The notes beneath the pieces were generated by a model, which made no database searches, was not told the origin of the DNA, and was given only the letters and a program-made list of their open reading frames with translations. 64,000 nucleotides of DNA. Origin: Collybia mongolica. Taxonomy: Eukaryota; Basidiomycota; Agaricomycetes; Agaricales; Clitocybaceae. Shown in pieces: positions 1 to 9,986 of this stretch. Every line of letters starts with the position of its first letter. The first letter of the stretch is position 1. The stretch is from positions 2,790,001 through 2,854,000 of the forward strand of contig JAAXNY010000011.1 of assembly GCA_013420905.1 (NCBI GenBank), read 5' to 3'. A program made the position numbers and the translations under genes.

Positions 1-540
1 GATGAAATTCGACCCTGTGTTTCATCCTCTTAAATAATAGAAATAATACATTAAAAATATGAAATTCATTCACTTAACAATCCTAAAATGTAATGAATTT
101 CATCTTGAGGATGTTTGAAAACACACCCCCTGTGGGGGGAAAAATGGATGGAAAACCCCCCCTTAAGGTATAATTTAGTGGATGAATTTCATGCAAAATT
201 TGTCCGTATTCATACCCCCTGATTCTCGAGGCTATGGGATGAATTTCATTTCACCATAGGGCTAAAACAACCATTGTGGGAGGTAATTCCTATCAATATG
301 GGATTAATCTACTACCTTGATGGGTGAGAATAGCAATGTTTTTTGGGGTAACATTACTGCAAATTTTTGAGGCTATGGGATGAATTTCATACCATGATAG
401 GTGAAAATAATAGCCTTTGTAGGGATGGATTTCATACCATCACAGGTGAGAATAATAGCCTTTGTGGGGATTAATTCCATGCCATTTATGTCACTTAAAT
501 TTTAATTCACTATTTCTTCCCTGTTATCAATAAACACACT
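1..540. repeat. AT-rich tract with recurring GGGATGAATTTCAT motif
   Basis: No gene is visible. The words GATGAAATTC, GGATGAATTTCAT and GGGATGAATTTCATAC recur near positions 1, 106, 181, 237, 376 and 421, with related text between them. The same word family returns near 4050-4115 and 6730-6900. The motif is nearly self-complementary (ATGAAATTTCAT). I infer a degenerate dispersed or tandem repeat of unknown origin. Confidence 0.4.
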
Positions 541-738
541 TTGTTCATTTTGTACAGTTAAGGTTTAACATCCATAAGATCTAAGATATTGTAATTTGAA
601 TGCTCTATCAACTAGTATACCTCTGATTCATATCCCTCATTCCAAAGTTCCTGATCACCAGCATTACCAACCAGACTGCAAATGCAACACTGTGATTTGT
701 TAGAATCATGTATTGAGGTTAGTAATGAGAAAACTTAC

Positions 739-1140
739 CCAAATTGCCCTATATAAATCCTTGTCATCCTGAAGCTGCATCTGGAGACAGAACCCATTTC
801 CAGCAATGCCACACAGTGGGCATGGAATAGGACTCCCTACTTTTTCTTTAGCATGAGCAACTTTACATAAGGTGGTGAGTTCGGCTGGTCAGATTAGCAT
901 GACAAGATCAAAGAAAGTTAAGTAATGGATGGAAGTTGTTGGCCTTTGTGCACTGCCAGACTGCTCATTGTCTTTGTTGACCTTGTTGTAATGAAGTGAT
1001 CTGTAAAATGGGTCAATGTTAATGTGCTTTGGATTAGATTGGGTTGACAGACATACTGAGACCCCCTCATTGTCCACCTGCACTTTGAGGTCAACAAAGT
1101 GGTGTACCATGTTGAGGACATTGTCAGGCATGGTTTTATC
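739..1140 (-). pseudogene. Broken exon of an unrecognised protein with a CPLC motif
   Basis: On the minus strand an acceptor-like CTATGCAG precedes 1140, and a good donor (GTAAGT) begins at 738. Between them one reading frame is open except for a single TGA at 889-891 (context ATC TGA CCA, probably an ancestral CGA). The upstream part begins near the residues DKTMPDNVLNMVHHFVDL. The downstream part carries PCPLCGIAGNGFC, which could be half of a zinc-binding site. A further coding-looking stretch lies beyond the intron (about 600-665). I do not recognise the family. It could be a host gene remnant or a transposon gene. The region is CpG-poor, which fits decay by CpG deamination. Confidence 0.4.
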
Positions 1141-1489
1141 CTGCATAGTAATGATGTCCTTCGGTTTCCTGTAGGATCATTATTAGCATTTATTAATATT
1201 CTTAACAAAGCCTTATAGTTTGTATTGGAATTCAAATGACTACTACAAGTATTACAATAGTAATTGTAATCTAACATTATACTAATTGTAAGCTATCAAT
1301 GAAGAGTGCTTACTATGAGGGGGAGGATAGGAGGCAGCAATGGGCAATGGTGGTGGTACGAGAGCAAGAAGGAAAGCATGTGAAAGTGGCTGCCAACGTA
1401 TAATATAGCTCGGAATGTTCAGCCATCAGGCATCTTGGTCAACAAAGCCATGTGATCAAATCTGAGGATGCTGACAAATATTTTTATTT

Positions 1490-1750
1490 ATTTATTCAAA
1501 TTGTATACTATTCATTATTAATAGGAGGCTGAAAAATGTGCACCCACCAGGTTCAAACGGTTGCAGGGAGGATCATTATGTAATACTAATACCTTTGGCA
1601 TAGATAACTGCTGGGCAAGACTGGCATTCTTAGTGAGGGGACAAGTAGTCCCGAGTCTACAAACGTAGTCACATGGTTACAAAGCATGTGACCAGGTCAC
1701 AATACCATTGCCACACCTTTGTTGATAATCTTCAACCACATCAGCAACGC
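1490..1750 (-). repeat. Dispersed SINE-like unit, copy 1 (inverted)
   Basis: This segment is the reverse complement of sequence at about 2565-2860 and 6050-6352 and matches 40355-40606 in the same orientation. All copies share a TTGCCCA-type box about 50 bases from a GTTYGAACC box, plus CATGTGACC-type words and an AT-rich end with TTATTAATA. The two boxes resemble polymerase III A and B boxes. This copy lies immediately outside element A. Confidence 0.4.
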
Positions 1751-1760
1751 CCACCAAACC

Positions 1761-3033
1761 CTGTACTTTACACTCCCCCACATGTCCTTGCAGACTCCGC
1801 AAGGACAGCACAAAGTCCACATGGACTCTGCACAGACTCCGCGCAGACTCACTTACTTTCTTTTATTATGAAGCACTTACTTACTCTTTTACTTACTAAC
1901 AATCTATATAATTAATAGAATATAACATATATTATTACTAAGTATAATACATATATGATAAAATAATTTAATATAGGCGGGGGTGGGGGCCCCTGCCCCC
2001 CTGTTGTCCTCATCAGCCCCCGCAATGTCGTCAGTGGCCTGGGTTTCAGCGGCAGCGGCACTGGCCACTTGTCTTGTTGTTGTCCCCGTTGTCCTTAGTC
2101 ATTGTTGTCGTTGTTGTCGTTGTTGTCCTTAGTCGTCGTCATCCTTGTGGTGGTGGTGGTCGTCTTTGTTGTAGTTGTTGTTGTCATTGTCGTGCCATTG
2201 TTAGTGCCGCCGCTGCTGCTGCTGTTGCCGTCGTTGCCGCAGGCCTCGTCGGCACTGTTGCTGCTGTTGCTGTTGCTGTCTTCGTCGTTGTCGTTGTCGT
2301 TGCCGCCTTCCTCCTGTTGCTGTTGGCGGCTGTATCCTTTGTTTCGAGTTCCTGAAGTGGGGAGGGGGGGACGCGCTGCGTGGTGAGCGTGTGGGTGAGC
2401 AGTGGTGTACGACTCACCTGGTTCTGCCCCTCGGGGCGCCCTTTCCTCATCGTCCCCTTGTTCCATGTCTGTTTCTATCCTTCTCCCCACATTGTCTTGT
2501 GCGTTGTCATGTTGATGTTGGTTGGCATTCGATGCATTGGCATTGGTGTCAGCGTTGGCAGTTTTGGCGGGCGTCGTTGATGTGGTTGAAAAGAACCAAT
2601 GAAGACGTGGCAATGGTAATGTGACCATTGCACGTGCCTCGTAATCATGTGACCTAAGTCCATTGACTTGAGGCCAGTGATTCTGTAGCTAGAAATGCCT
2701 GCCTTGCCCAACGGTTATGAACACCAAACATATTACGTAATGTTCGTGCCTGTACGCATTTGAACCTAGTCGGATGCAAGTTTTTCACCACCGTTATGTT
2801 ACGTTATTAATAACAAATAGTATATATAATTTGTGTAAATAAAATTTATATTACTAAGTCGATTAGTAATTGACTGGCCGCACGGACTCTGCGAGCTGTC
2901 CGTCCGTGCTGGTCCGCGTGTCCGCGTAAAATTACGCGGATTGATGCGGACTTGGCGCGGACACGGATTCTTGTCTGGCTGACGGTCCTGCCAAATGAGT
3001 CCGCACGGGTTATGTGGCTTAGTGTAAAGACCT
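1761..3033 (+). mobile_element. MULE-like non-autonomous element A with 9-bp TSD
   Basis: The element begins CTGTACTTTACACT and ends AGTGTAAAGACCT. It is flanked by a perfect 9-bp duplication, CACCAAACC, at 1752-1760 and 3034-3042. Inside each end lies an array of short GGACTCCGC/GCGGACTC words (about 1790-1845 and 2878-3015). The core (about 1916-2858) is shared with element B and contains a GTT/GTC-rich trinucleotide tract plus a copy of the SINE-like unit. No transposase is encoded. A 9-bp duplication with long inverted ends is typical of Mutator-like elements, so that class is inferred. Confidence 0.75.
2565..2860 (+). repeat. Dispersed SINE-like unit, copy 2 (inside element A)
   Basis: Holds CTTGCCCAACGGTTATG (near 2702) and TTTGAACCTAG (near 2760), the two boxes shared by all copies, followed by TTATTAATAACAAATAGTAT and an A/T-rich end. 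It aligns with 6050-6352 along its whole length and is the inverse of 1490-1750. Confidence 0.45.
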
Positions 3034-3041
3034 CACCAAAC

Positions 3042-3394
3042 CACCCAATGTCAATGTGCGAACACCAAAACCAAACGCATGGCCCCCCAAGCACCAAAAG
3101 CTCCCAGAGACACACAAAAGGCAAACAATGACACATGAAATGGCAATGAGGGCGCACACACCTAGGGGAGTGGGGCAAAGGGTGGACAAGGATGTGGAAT
3201 GAGGGGATGACAAGGAAAGGGCACCCTGAGGGGCAGAGGGAGGTGAGTCGTCACAAAATTCTACTCACACACACACTCACTATGCAGCACAACCCCCCCA
3301 GGAAAGCCTCAGGAATCCGAGACGTGTGATGGATGCAGAGGATGGATGCCAAAGGACACAGATGAGGGACACAGATGCAGGCTACTGACAACGT
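3042..3394. other. No gene seen
   Basis: Flank of element A. It contains a CA-rich stretch (about 3262-3285) and no convincing exon. Open frames exist on both strands but overlap low-complexity sequence. Confidence 0.4.
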
Positions 3395-3690
3395 ACCTGG
3401 ACATTGACATGGATGCAGACGCCGCCACGGACACGCATGCAGATGCAGGCGCAGACACTGATGATGGACAATGACACAGACACTGACACAGACACCGACT
3501 TTGGCACGGACACAGATGCTGCCACAGACACACAGGCAGATGCAGGCGCAGATGCCAATGATGGACAACAACGCAGACACCAACATTGACATGGACACCA
3601 ACATTGACATGGACACAGATGCCGCCACGGACATGCATGCAGATGCAGGCGCAGATGCCAATGCAGACACCAAAGACAGACGTGGATGCA
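3395..3690. repeat. Short-period minisatellite (GACACA/GATGCA type)
   Basis: About 300 bases built from variants of GACACA, GATGCA and GACACC. Because the period is a multiple of three, several frames are open on both strands (Asp/Thr/Ala-rich on plus, Cys/Val-rich on minus). I treat these as by-products of the repeat, not as genes. Confidence 0.7.
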
Positions 3691-4615
3691 CTTGCTCTTG
3701 TACCACAACCATCACCTGCCACTACTTCTGCCTGGCCTCCTGGCCTCTTCCCCAGCCTCCTCATAAATTTGGTAAGTAGATGTCATTTTCTAGTACTGTA
3801 TGTAGTAGTTCTATACAAATGTAGTCAGTACATTATAAGTACTCAATATTGAATACAATTTAGACTCAAGTACATAGTATGGACCAATAGTACTAGTCAT
3901 ATATATATATATATATATATAGGTCAATTAACACAGTCATTTTATACTACATATAACACTTCATTCTAATCTAACCAAAATCTCAATTTCTTCTTTTCTA
4001 AATGATTCATCTAAGGCAGTAAAGTCATCCCATAAACCCACTATTTGTGGGATGAAATACCTTCTATGCTGAGCTTAAATCATCCCACATATTCCACCTT
4101 TTATGGGATGAAAGTTCACTCTCTAATAGACTTGGGTGGAGTGGGCCAACACACTGTGTGGCAGGTACTCATTCTTTATTTCTTTTTTCTATTTTTTGTA
4201 AAAGAAATAAGTCCATTCCACATTCAGGAAGTTGTAACTGACTAAAAACAATGTAGGTGATGGTTTACAGAGGTCATGTGACCATGGGAAAATGTTACCA
4301 AGTAAACAAGCAATGCCTGTGCACAAAACCCAATGCCATAGCTTGCCTGGTTATGAAGAAAACACAAAAACCATCAGAACTAACTTTTTTCCAGGATCAT
4401 GGACACTAAATGAGCATTCAGATTGTTGTCATGTATTTGGTATGCTTATGTGATGGAATAGATCATGTGACATATGTCAATAAATAGGGAATTCAATCCT
4501 CTTTGTATTTCAGGTAAATATAGTAGTAGTTGTTGATTTTTCCAATGTTTAGGATAATTTCCCACAAGGGTCATGTTTGGTAAGGGTCATTGTTGTTATA
4601 AGATGTTTGTTCATC
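3691..4615. other. AT-rich region without a recognisable gene
   Basis: Contains a TA dinucleotide run at about 3900-3921 and two GGGATGAAA words near 4050 and 4110 related to those at 1-540. Nothing else is supported. Confidence 0.4.
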
Positions 4616-5005
4616 TTTGGTATAATACACAGACCTTCAAAACTAGCTGAATCTGGACATTTCTAATATCTTGCTCAAAATAGACCATGGGAAAAATATG
4701 CTCAACAAGGAAATTGTAGAGCCATGTTTGTACATTCCAAACATATAAAAACAAAGTTAATAGCTTTACTGGTTATGGAGAAAATCACAAAATAAATTTT
4801 GAAACATGACACTTTGAAATATTAGATATGCATAATTTTGATGGCATCATCAAAGGCATTATGTAAGCATCCCAAATACATGCAAATTATGTCACAATAC
4901 TTTGTATTTGTGGAGAAATGCTGTAAAAAGCCATAAGAGAAGAAAAATCCCATTATGGAAATATTTTCCTGTGGTGTTGAAATATGAATCAATGAATGAA
5001 TGAAT
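4616..5005 (+). repeat. 430-bp dispersed repeat, copy 1 (left part, interrupted by element B)
   Basis: Starts TTGGTATAATACACAG and matches 41714-42085 closely. The repeat resumes after element B at 6648 (TGAATGAATCACC, then CTTTCTGCC) and fades near 6703. The uninterrupted copy at 41714-42160 has the target TGAATGAAT only once (42086-42094), so it serves as an empty-site reference for element B. Confidence 0.7.
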
Positions 5006-6647
5006 CAGTACTTCACACTCCCCCACATCCTGCAGAGGATTCCAACAGGAATCTGATCGGAATCCAGAGGAATGCAGGAAGATTTTGAAAAAGTTTTAAA
5101 ACAGAAAATTCCTTTGAGGAATTCTGCAATATTCCGCTCGGATTCCACTCAGAACACAGAATTCTGATTGAAATCATCGGAATTCCGCAGAATTTTGAGG
5201 AATTTCTTACAAAGTGTGGAAGAAGAAAATTCTCAAAGGAATTCCACAACATTCTGCTCGGATTCTGATCAGAATCATAAGTTTTAAGTCAAAACAGTCA
5301 ATAAAGTCAACAGTATATCTAACATTTTGAAGTACTAAATTACTCTCTTTCAGCCTGTCTTTTTAAAATCTGTTGAGTATGATAAAAAAGCACTCTATAA
5401 TTAATAGGATAAAACATGTATTATTACTAAATATAATACATATATGATAAGATAAATTTAATATAGGCGGGGCCCCCGCCCCCGCCCCCCCGTCGTCCTC
5501 GTTGGCCCCCGCGACATTGTCAGCGGCCTGCGCTTCAGCGGCGAGGGCACTGGCCACTCTACTTGCTGCTGTCCCTGTCCCCGCCGCCGCCGCCGCCGTC
5601 CTCGTGGTGGTGGTGGTCGTCTTTGTTGTAGTTGTTGTTGTTGTTGTCGCGCCGTTGTTGGTGCCGCCGCTGCCGCTGCTGTTGCCGTCGTTGCCGCAGG
5701 CCTCGTCGGCACTGTTGCTGCTGTTGCTGTTGCTGTCTTCGTCGTTGTCGTTGTCATTGTCGTTGCCGCCTTCCTCACTATTGCTGTTGGCGGCCATATC
5801 GTTTGTCTTGAGTTCCTGAAGTGGGGGGGAGGGGGACGTGCTGCATGGTGAGCGTGTGGGTGAGCGGCGGTGTATGACTCACCTGGTTCTGCCCCTCGGG
5901 GTGCCCTTTCCTCGTTGTCCCCTCGTTCCGCATCCGTTTCTATCCTTCTCCCCACACTGTCTTGTGCGTCATCATGTTGACGTCGGTTGGTGTTCGATGC
6001 GTTGGCTTTGGCGGCGTGGGTGCGTTGGTGTTGGTGTCGGCATTGGCGGTTTGGTGGACGTCGTTGATGTGGTTGAAAAGAACCAACGAAGACGTGGCAA
6101 CGGTAATGTGACCGTTGCACGTGCCTCGTAATCATGTGACCTAAGTCTGTTGACTTGAGGCCAGTGAGCCGGCAGCTAGAAATGCCCGCCTTGCCCAATG
6201 GTTATGAATGCCAAACATATTACGTAATTTTCGTGCCTGTACACGTTCGAACCTAGTTGGATGCAAATTTTTCACCGCCGTTATGTGATGTTATTAATAA
6301 CAAATAGTATATATAATTTGTGTAAATAAAATTTATATTACTAATCTGATTAGTAATCAAACACGTGACCACAACGCGTTGTCACAACGCTCCGGCATTC
6401 CATCCAGGAATTCCAATAGAATTCCTGTGGACTCTGTCAGAATTTCAGTATTCTGAAGCCGGAATTCCTGTGGAATTTCATTCCGCTCGGATTCCGAGTG
6501 GAATCCGTTCGGAATTTTTATCTATTTTTACAGCCATTTTCTATTACTTCTGCAGCCAAAATTCCGACAGGAATCCGAGCGGATTCCTGTCGGAATTGAG
6601 GATTCCGCTCGGAATCCGCTGGAAGATGTGGGGGAGTGTAAAGACCT
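5006..6647 (+). mobile_element. MULE-like non-autonomous element B with 9-bp TSD
   Basis: Ends are CAGTACTTCACACTCCCCC and GGGGGAGTGTAAAGACCT, matching elements A and C. The duplication TGAATGAAT flanks it at 4997-5005 and 6648-6656. Its subterminal arrays differ from A and C: they consist of GGAATTCC/GGAATCCGCTCGG words (about 5030-5275 and 6390-6625), with one stretch, TGTGGACTCTG near 6428, resembling the A/C type. The core (about 5400-6352) is homologous to the core of A, including the GTT/GTC-rich tract. The long minus-strand frame across the core is low-complexity and probably not a gene. Confidence 0.75.
6050..6352 (+). repeat. Dispersed SINE-like unit, copy 3 (inside element B)
   Basis: Best-preserved copy. 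TTGCCCAATGG (about 6193) resembles a pol III A box, and CGTTCGAACCT (about 6243) resembles a B box. They are 50 bases apart, within the range seen in tRNA-derived SINEs. AT-rich tail TTATTAATAACAAATAGTAT near 6290. Confidence 0.4.
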
Positions 6648-6703
6648 TGAATGAATCACCTTTCTGCCTGAAAACTGGGTTGATAAAGAACTTGTAATTA
6701 AAA

Positions 6704-7120
6704 TGATCTAATAAAACCCACCCATTATAGGATGAAATTCCCCTCTTTTTCACTGGATTAAGATTGTCCTATATAATTCACCTCTAATGGAATGAAAGTT
6801 CACACCACTAAGGGATGAAAATTTCTGAAATTATAAGAGCAGAAATTCATTCTCTCAAGGGATGAAATATCTGGGATGAAATTTCATCCCAATTTCATAC
6901 CCTTTAGATTCATCCACTAAACTTAGGAAATGCTGCTTTCATCCATTAAGTGGGGGAAAAACCTCCACCACCAGGTGCACAGTGATGGCCCACCCCTTGC
7001 ACACCCTACACCAACAAGTACTAATGCAAAACCAAATAAGAGGGCAGTGGTAGCTGAGGACAGCAGGGGAGTGGCAGGCTTGTGTGGGGGACAAGTTCTT
7101 GTATAAATTTGTATTTTATT
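6704..7120. repeat. GGGATGAAAT-rich tract
   Basis: Words of the GGGATGAAATTTCATCCC type recur at about 6730, 6790, 6812, 6858 and 6877, the last being a near-perfect palindrome. Related to 1-540 and 4050-4115. No gene seen. Confidence 0.4.
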
Positions 7121-7423
7121 TGATGTAAGGAAGTAATATTAATTCAAATAGCTATAATAGAAGCAAGTTCCCACAGTATTGAAATGTATATCAACCATTC
7201 AACATTTAACAATTTATTTCTAGCCTTGCATCCCGGGTTAATCATATAGTACATTTGTTTGAGGTTTGTATTTGATGATGATAATTCTATTTTTAGCATA
7301 TCTGGTAAGTTCTTGATTAACCCAGGATGCAAGACCAAAAGTTGAATGGTTGATATACATTTCAATACTGTGGGAACTTGTTTCTATTATAGGCATTTGG
7401 ATCAATATTACTTTCTTACATCA
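7121..7423. repeat. Foldback (inverted-repeat) element of about 300 bp
   Basis: The left arm from TGATGTAAGGAAGTAATATT through CTTGCATCCCGGGTTAATC (about 7121-7243) is inverted at about 7313-7423, with conserved text such as AAGTTCCCACAGTATTGAAA. The spacer is about 70 bases. This is MITE-like. I could not find a clear target duplication. Confidence 0.6.
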
Positions 7424-7660
7424 CACATTTGGGTAGTCCAATCTATAAATAGGTACAGTGGATAAAAACTGTGGGGGTACCAGAAGTCTATATCAGCCTA
7501 CTAGAGCTGTGCAAATAGTACAGGAGTAAAGTATCAGTAAGAAGTAAACTAATATTTGTAAAAGGAATAAGAACATATTGCAAGGTAGTCTCAAGGTATA
7601 CAGCAGCATATAGGTGCATATACAATGGAACAAGGTATATCTGAGCAACTAGATGTAGGG
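7424..7660. other. No gene seen
   Basis: AT-rich sequence between the foldback and the 7664-8131 frame. Possible acceptor-like TTTGCACAG and CCCCCACAG occur on the minus strand, but no exon follows convincingly. Confidence 0.3.
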
Positions 7661-7663
7661 CAC

Positions 7664-8131
7664 ATATGCACTCACCTTACACACATCTGGTTTGGGCACA
7701 GGGGTGATTGGCACTACTTGGTCTAGACAGCACATCCAGGGGTGCATACCGTTTAGCCAATCTAGATTCATCGTTGAAAACTCGAGGGCTATGTGGACAG
7801 GGTTCTCTGCCACGATGGTGGTTTCGGCTGACTGGCATGGAATAACTGTGGCCAAATTCTCGTGTAGACTGTGAACATGTTTCAATTCAATGGTAAATTC
7901 ATCTGGCTCATTTTGGGTTGTTGCAGGCAAAGAGGTGAGTATCACATTAACAGGATTGTTCATTGAGCTATTTTTGTTTGTCGACGAAGATTCAAGCATT
8001 GTATGACTAGGGTCTTTGACTTTGGTGGATTCGTTTGAACAGCCAAGAATTGTCATTGCTAGGGGCTCGGGGGTCGCATGAATAGAGATTTCCAAACCGG
8101 TGACTTTTTTTGGCTGGCCATGGTCTGGCAT
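7664..8131 (-). CDS. Hypothetical protein, first exon only
   Basis: An ATG at 8131 opens a frame of about 155 codons beginning MPDHGQPKKVTGLE. It is polar, Ser/Thr/Pro-rich, without a membrane segment, and runs into a donor-like GTGAGT after the residues PKPDVCK. No downstream exon can be recognised because the foldback element lies just beyond. Family unknown. It may be a decayed gene. Confidence 0.3.
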
Positions 8132-9220
8132 TGCAAGTCACCAGGTGATGGTTCTACCATATGGAATATACTACTGCACCACCCATGTTCACTATGCTAG
8201 CTGCTCACTAGCAGATGTGGGCAGGCAGTCACTGGTAAAGTAGCAGGTGCCTCTGTAGTTCTTGCTGCAGCTCTTATTGTTCTGATTTTGCAGTTGTTTT
8301 TTTCACCAAGAGGGGTGGGTACGAGAGAGGGTGGTGGTATCTATGGCAATAGGACCTGGTATTGTATTTGGCAGTATTGTGCACAATCATATGGCAGGGA
8401 GGTGATGGAAGGGACAGCTGGGGATGTAGTGGTGGAGGTTGACAACAAGGCTGACAGGTGATGTGGCACCTATCAACAATATTCAGCCATTGCCAGTAAT
8501 GGCCAAGAGTAGGCAGCAGGGGTCATTATAATAACAAGCAGCTTGGACTGACAAGCTCATATTACCAAATGGTTAATCTGCATGCTTTATGCACATGACA
8601 TGTAACTAAAACCAAGTGCCCTCTTGGGAATGATAATCTTTAGAAATACACTAGATGTGACACCATGAAGTGCATCTTTAAAGGTTATTTGATACCCGGC
8701 TGGTATACCACCATCATTTGCCCATGAGGATTTACAACCAAAGCCTAAGTATCATGAGCAATTGGATCAGAGGTTTTGAGAGCAGTTGGGGCACACACCT
8801 GCGGCCCCAATAACAATAAGTGCAATCTAAACAACAAATATTAGCCTAAAGTAAGGACTGAGATATACCTCCGCACCAGCAGCATCACATCAAGGCAGTA
8901 GTCGAGTAATACAATAGTCTAATTACCCCAGACAGCCGTTTTTAGCGAAGAAAAAAGATTGAGGAAGGGTGTGTAGAAAGTACCGTTTTCACTGGCCGAT
9001 TGATTCCAAGTACGACTCTGAACGGCTTGAACAAGCAGAGCAGGTAGGGGCATTGGATTGGCTGGGCTGAGTGAGGGCATGCTGAATGGTCCTTGGGGGT
9101 ATGTACCTACCTACCTGGTATGCCGTTTGGAGCCGATGCGGCATGTCGTGGAAAGAAGGGAACAGAAACAGTAAAATCATGTCAATCTTCTTCACGTCGA
9201 TTGGTTTTGTTTGATAGAAG
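8132..9220. other. No gene seen
   Basis: Moderately AT-rich, mixed sequence. Minus-strand open frames near 8989-9429 match the flank of the P-gene repeats and look non-coding. Confidence 0.3.
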
Positions 9221-9224
9221 CATG

Positions 9225-9670
9225 TCATGATTGGGTGATGAGTGCCTGCGTTTGTGTAAGGTGGACATGAGGCATTGAATTTGCTTCCTCCTGATACTGG
9301 ATGCCAAATGGGATGATGCTGGGAGAGACTATTACGTGTTGGGTATAGCGTTGCTAGTATACTGAGCAGTGAGGTGGTGTCAGGTCCCAGGTTGCGTGCA
9401 GTGGCATATACATGTGTTGTGGAGCTCAATGTTCATTGAGCAGGGGCTGCAGAGTGGTTAATCCATGAGCCTGAAGCCCAAGGACCAAGGGCTGTTGCCA
9501 GAAAGTGTTTGCGAGTGCCAACAGGTGCACGTCACTGCTAAATCAATACTCCAATGTTTATGGAACGGTCTGGACATTCATTTTCTGCAGCGTAAGAAAA
9601 ATAAACTTTAGTAGGAAGGTACAAGAAGCAGGTGAGGTTTAAAAAAAGGAATAAGGTGATGGTCATTCAT
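9225..9670 (+). repeat. Copy of the 3' flank of the P-gene family
   Basis: The text CATGTCATGATTGGGTGATG, then GCTTCCTCCTGATACTGG, GGTTGCGTGCAGTGG and TGTGTTGTGGAGCTC recurs at 47845-48250 and at 50200-50256 joined to 56564-57010. In two of these loci it lies downstream of a P-gene fragment, so it appears to be the downstream flank of the duplicated unit. Confidence 0.55.
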
Positions 9671-9986
9671 GGAGCACTGAGCCGGGATCTCAGCTGGATG
9701 GATTTGAACGGACCTCAGAGTGGGAGAGCTAGAGAATGTGTGTGATGTTTGTTAGCGTTGTACGTTATGACAGGACAAGCGATGATTGTAATGGGGGTGG
9801 GCAATCCCTGTTACTTTTTGGAAGCATGACGTCACTGCCTGTGACCAAAAATGTCACAAATCTTGATACACTCTGTTTCCTCACCTGTTTCCCCCACTTC
9901 TGGGCCACTATAGCCTTTATTCTTTTCCCAAAATAAATGTAATGTATATATGCTATGAATACAGTTAAATAAATCTCACATAACCC

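Noticed and set aside
2074..2630. Open frames in the GTT/GTC-rich core of elements A and B (also 5363-6198)
   Set aside because: Homopolymer-like Thr/Ala/Val/Leu runs in all frames. Copies A and B do not keep the same frame throughout.
3250..3780. Long open frames on both strands over 3250-3780
   Set aside because: They are by-products of a short repeat whose period is a multiple of three; no splice sites or family resemblance.
5458..6198. 246-codon minus-strand frame in element B as a transposase
   Set aside because: Low complexity, no DDE residues, and not maintained in element A.
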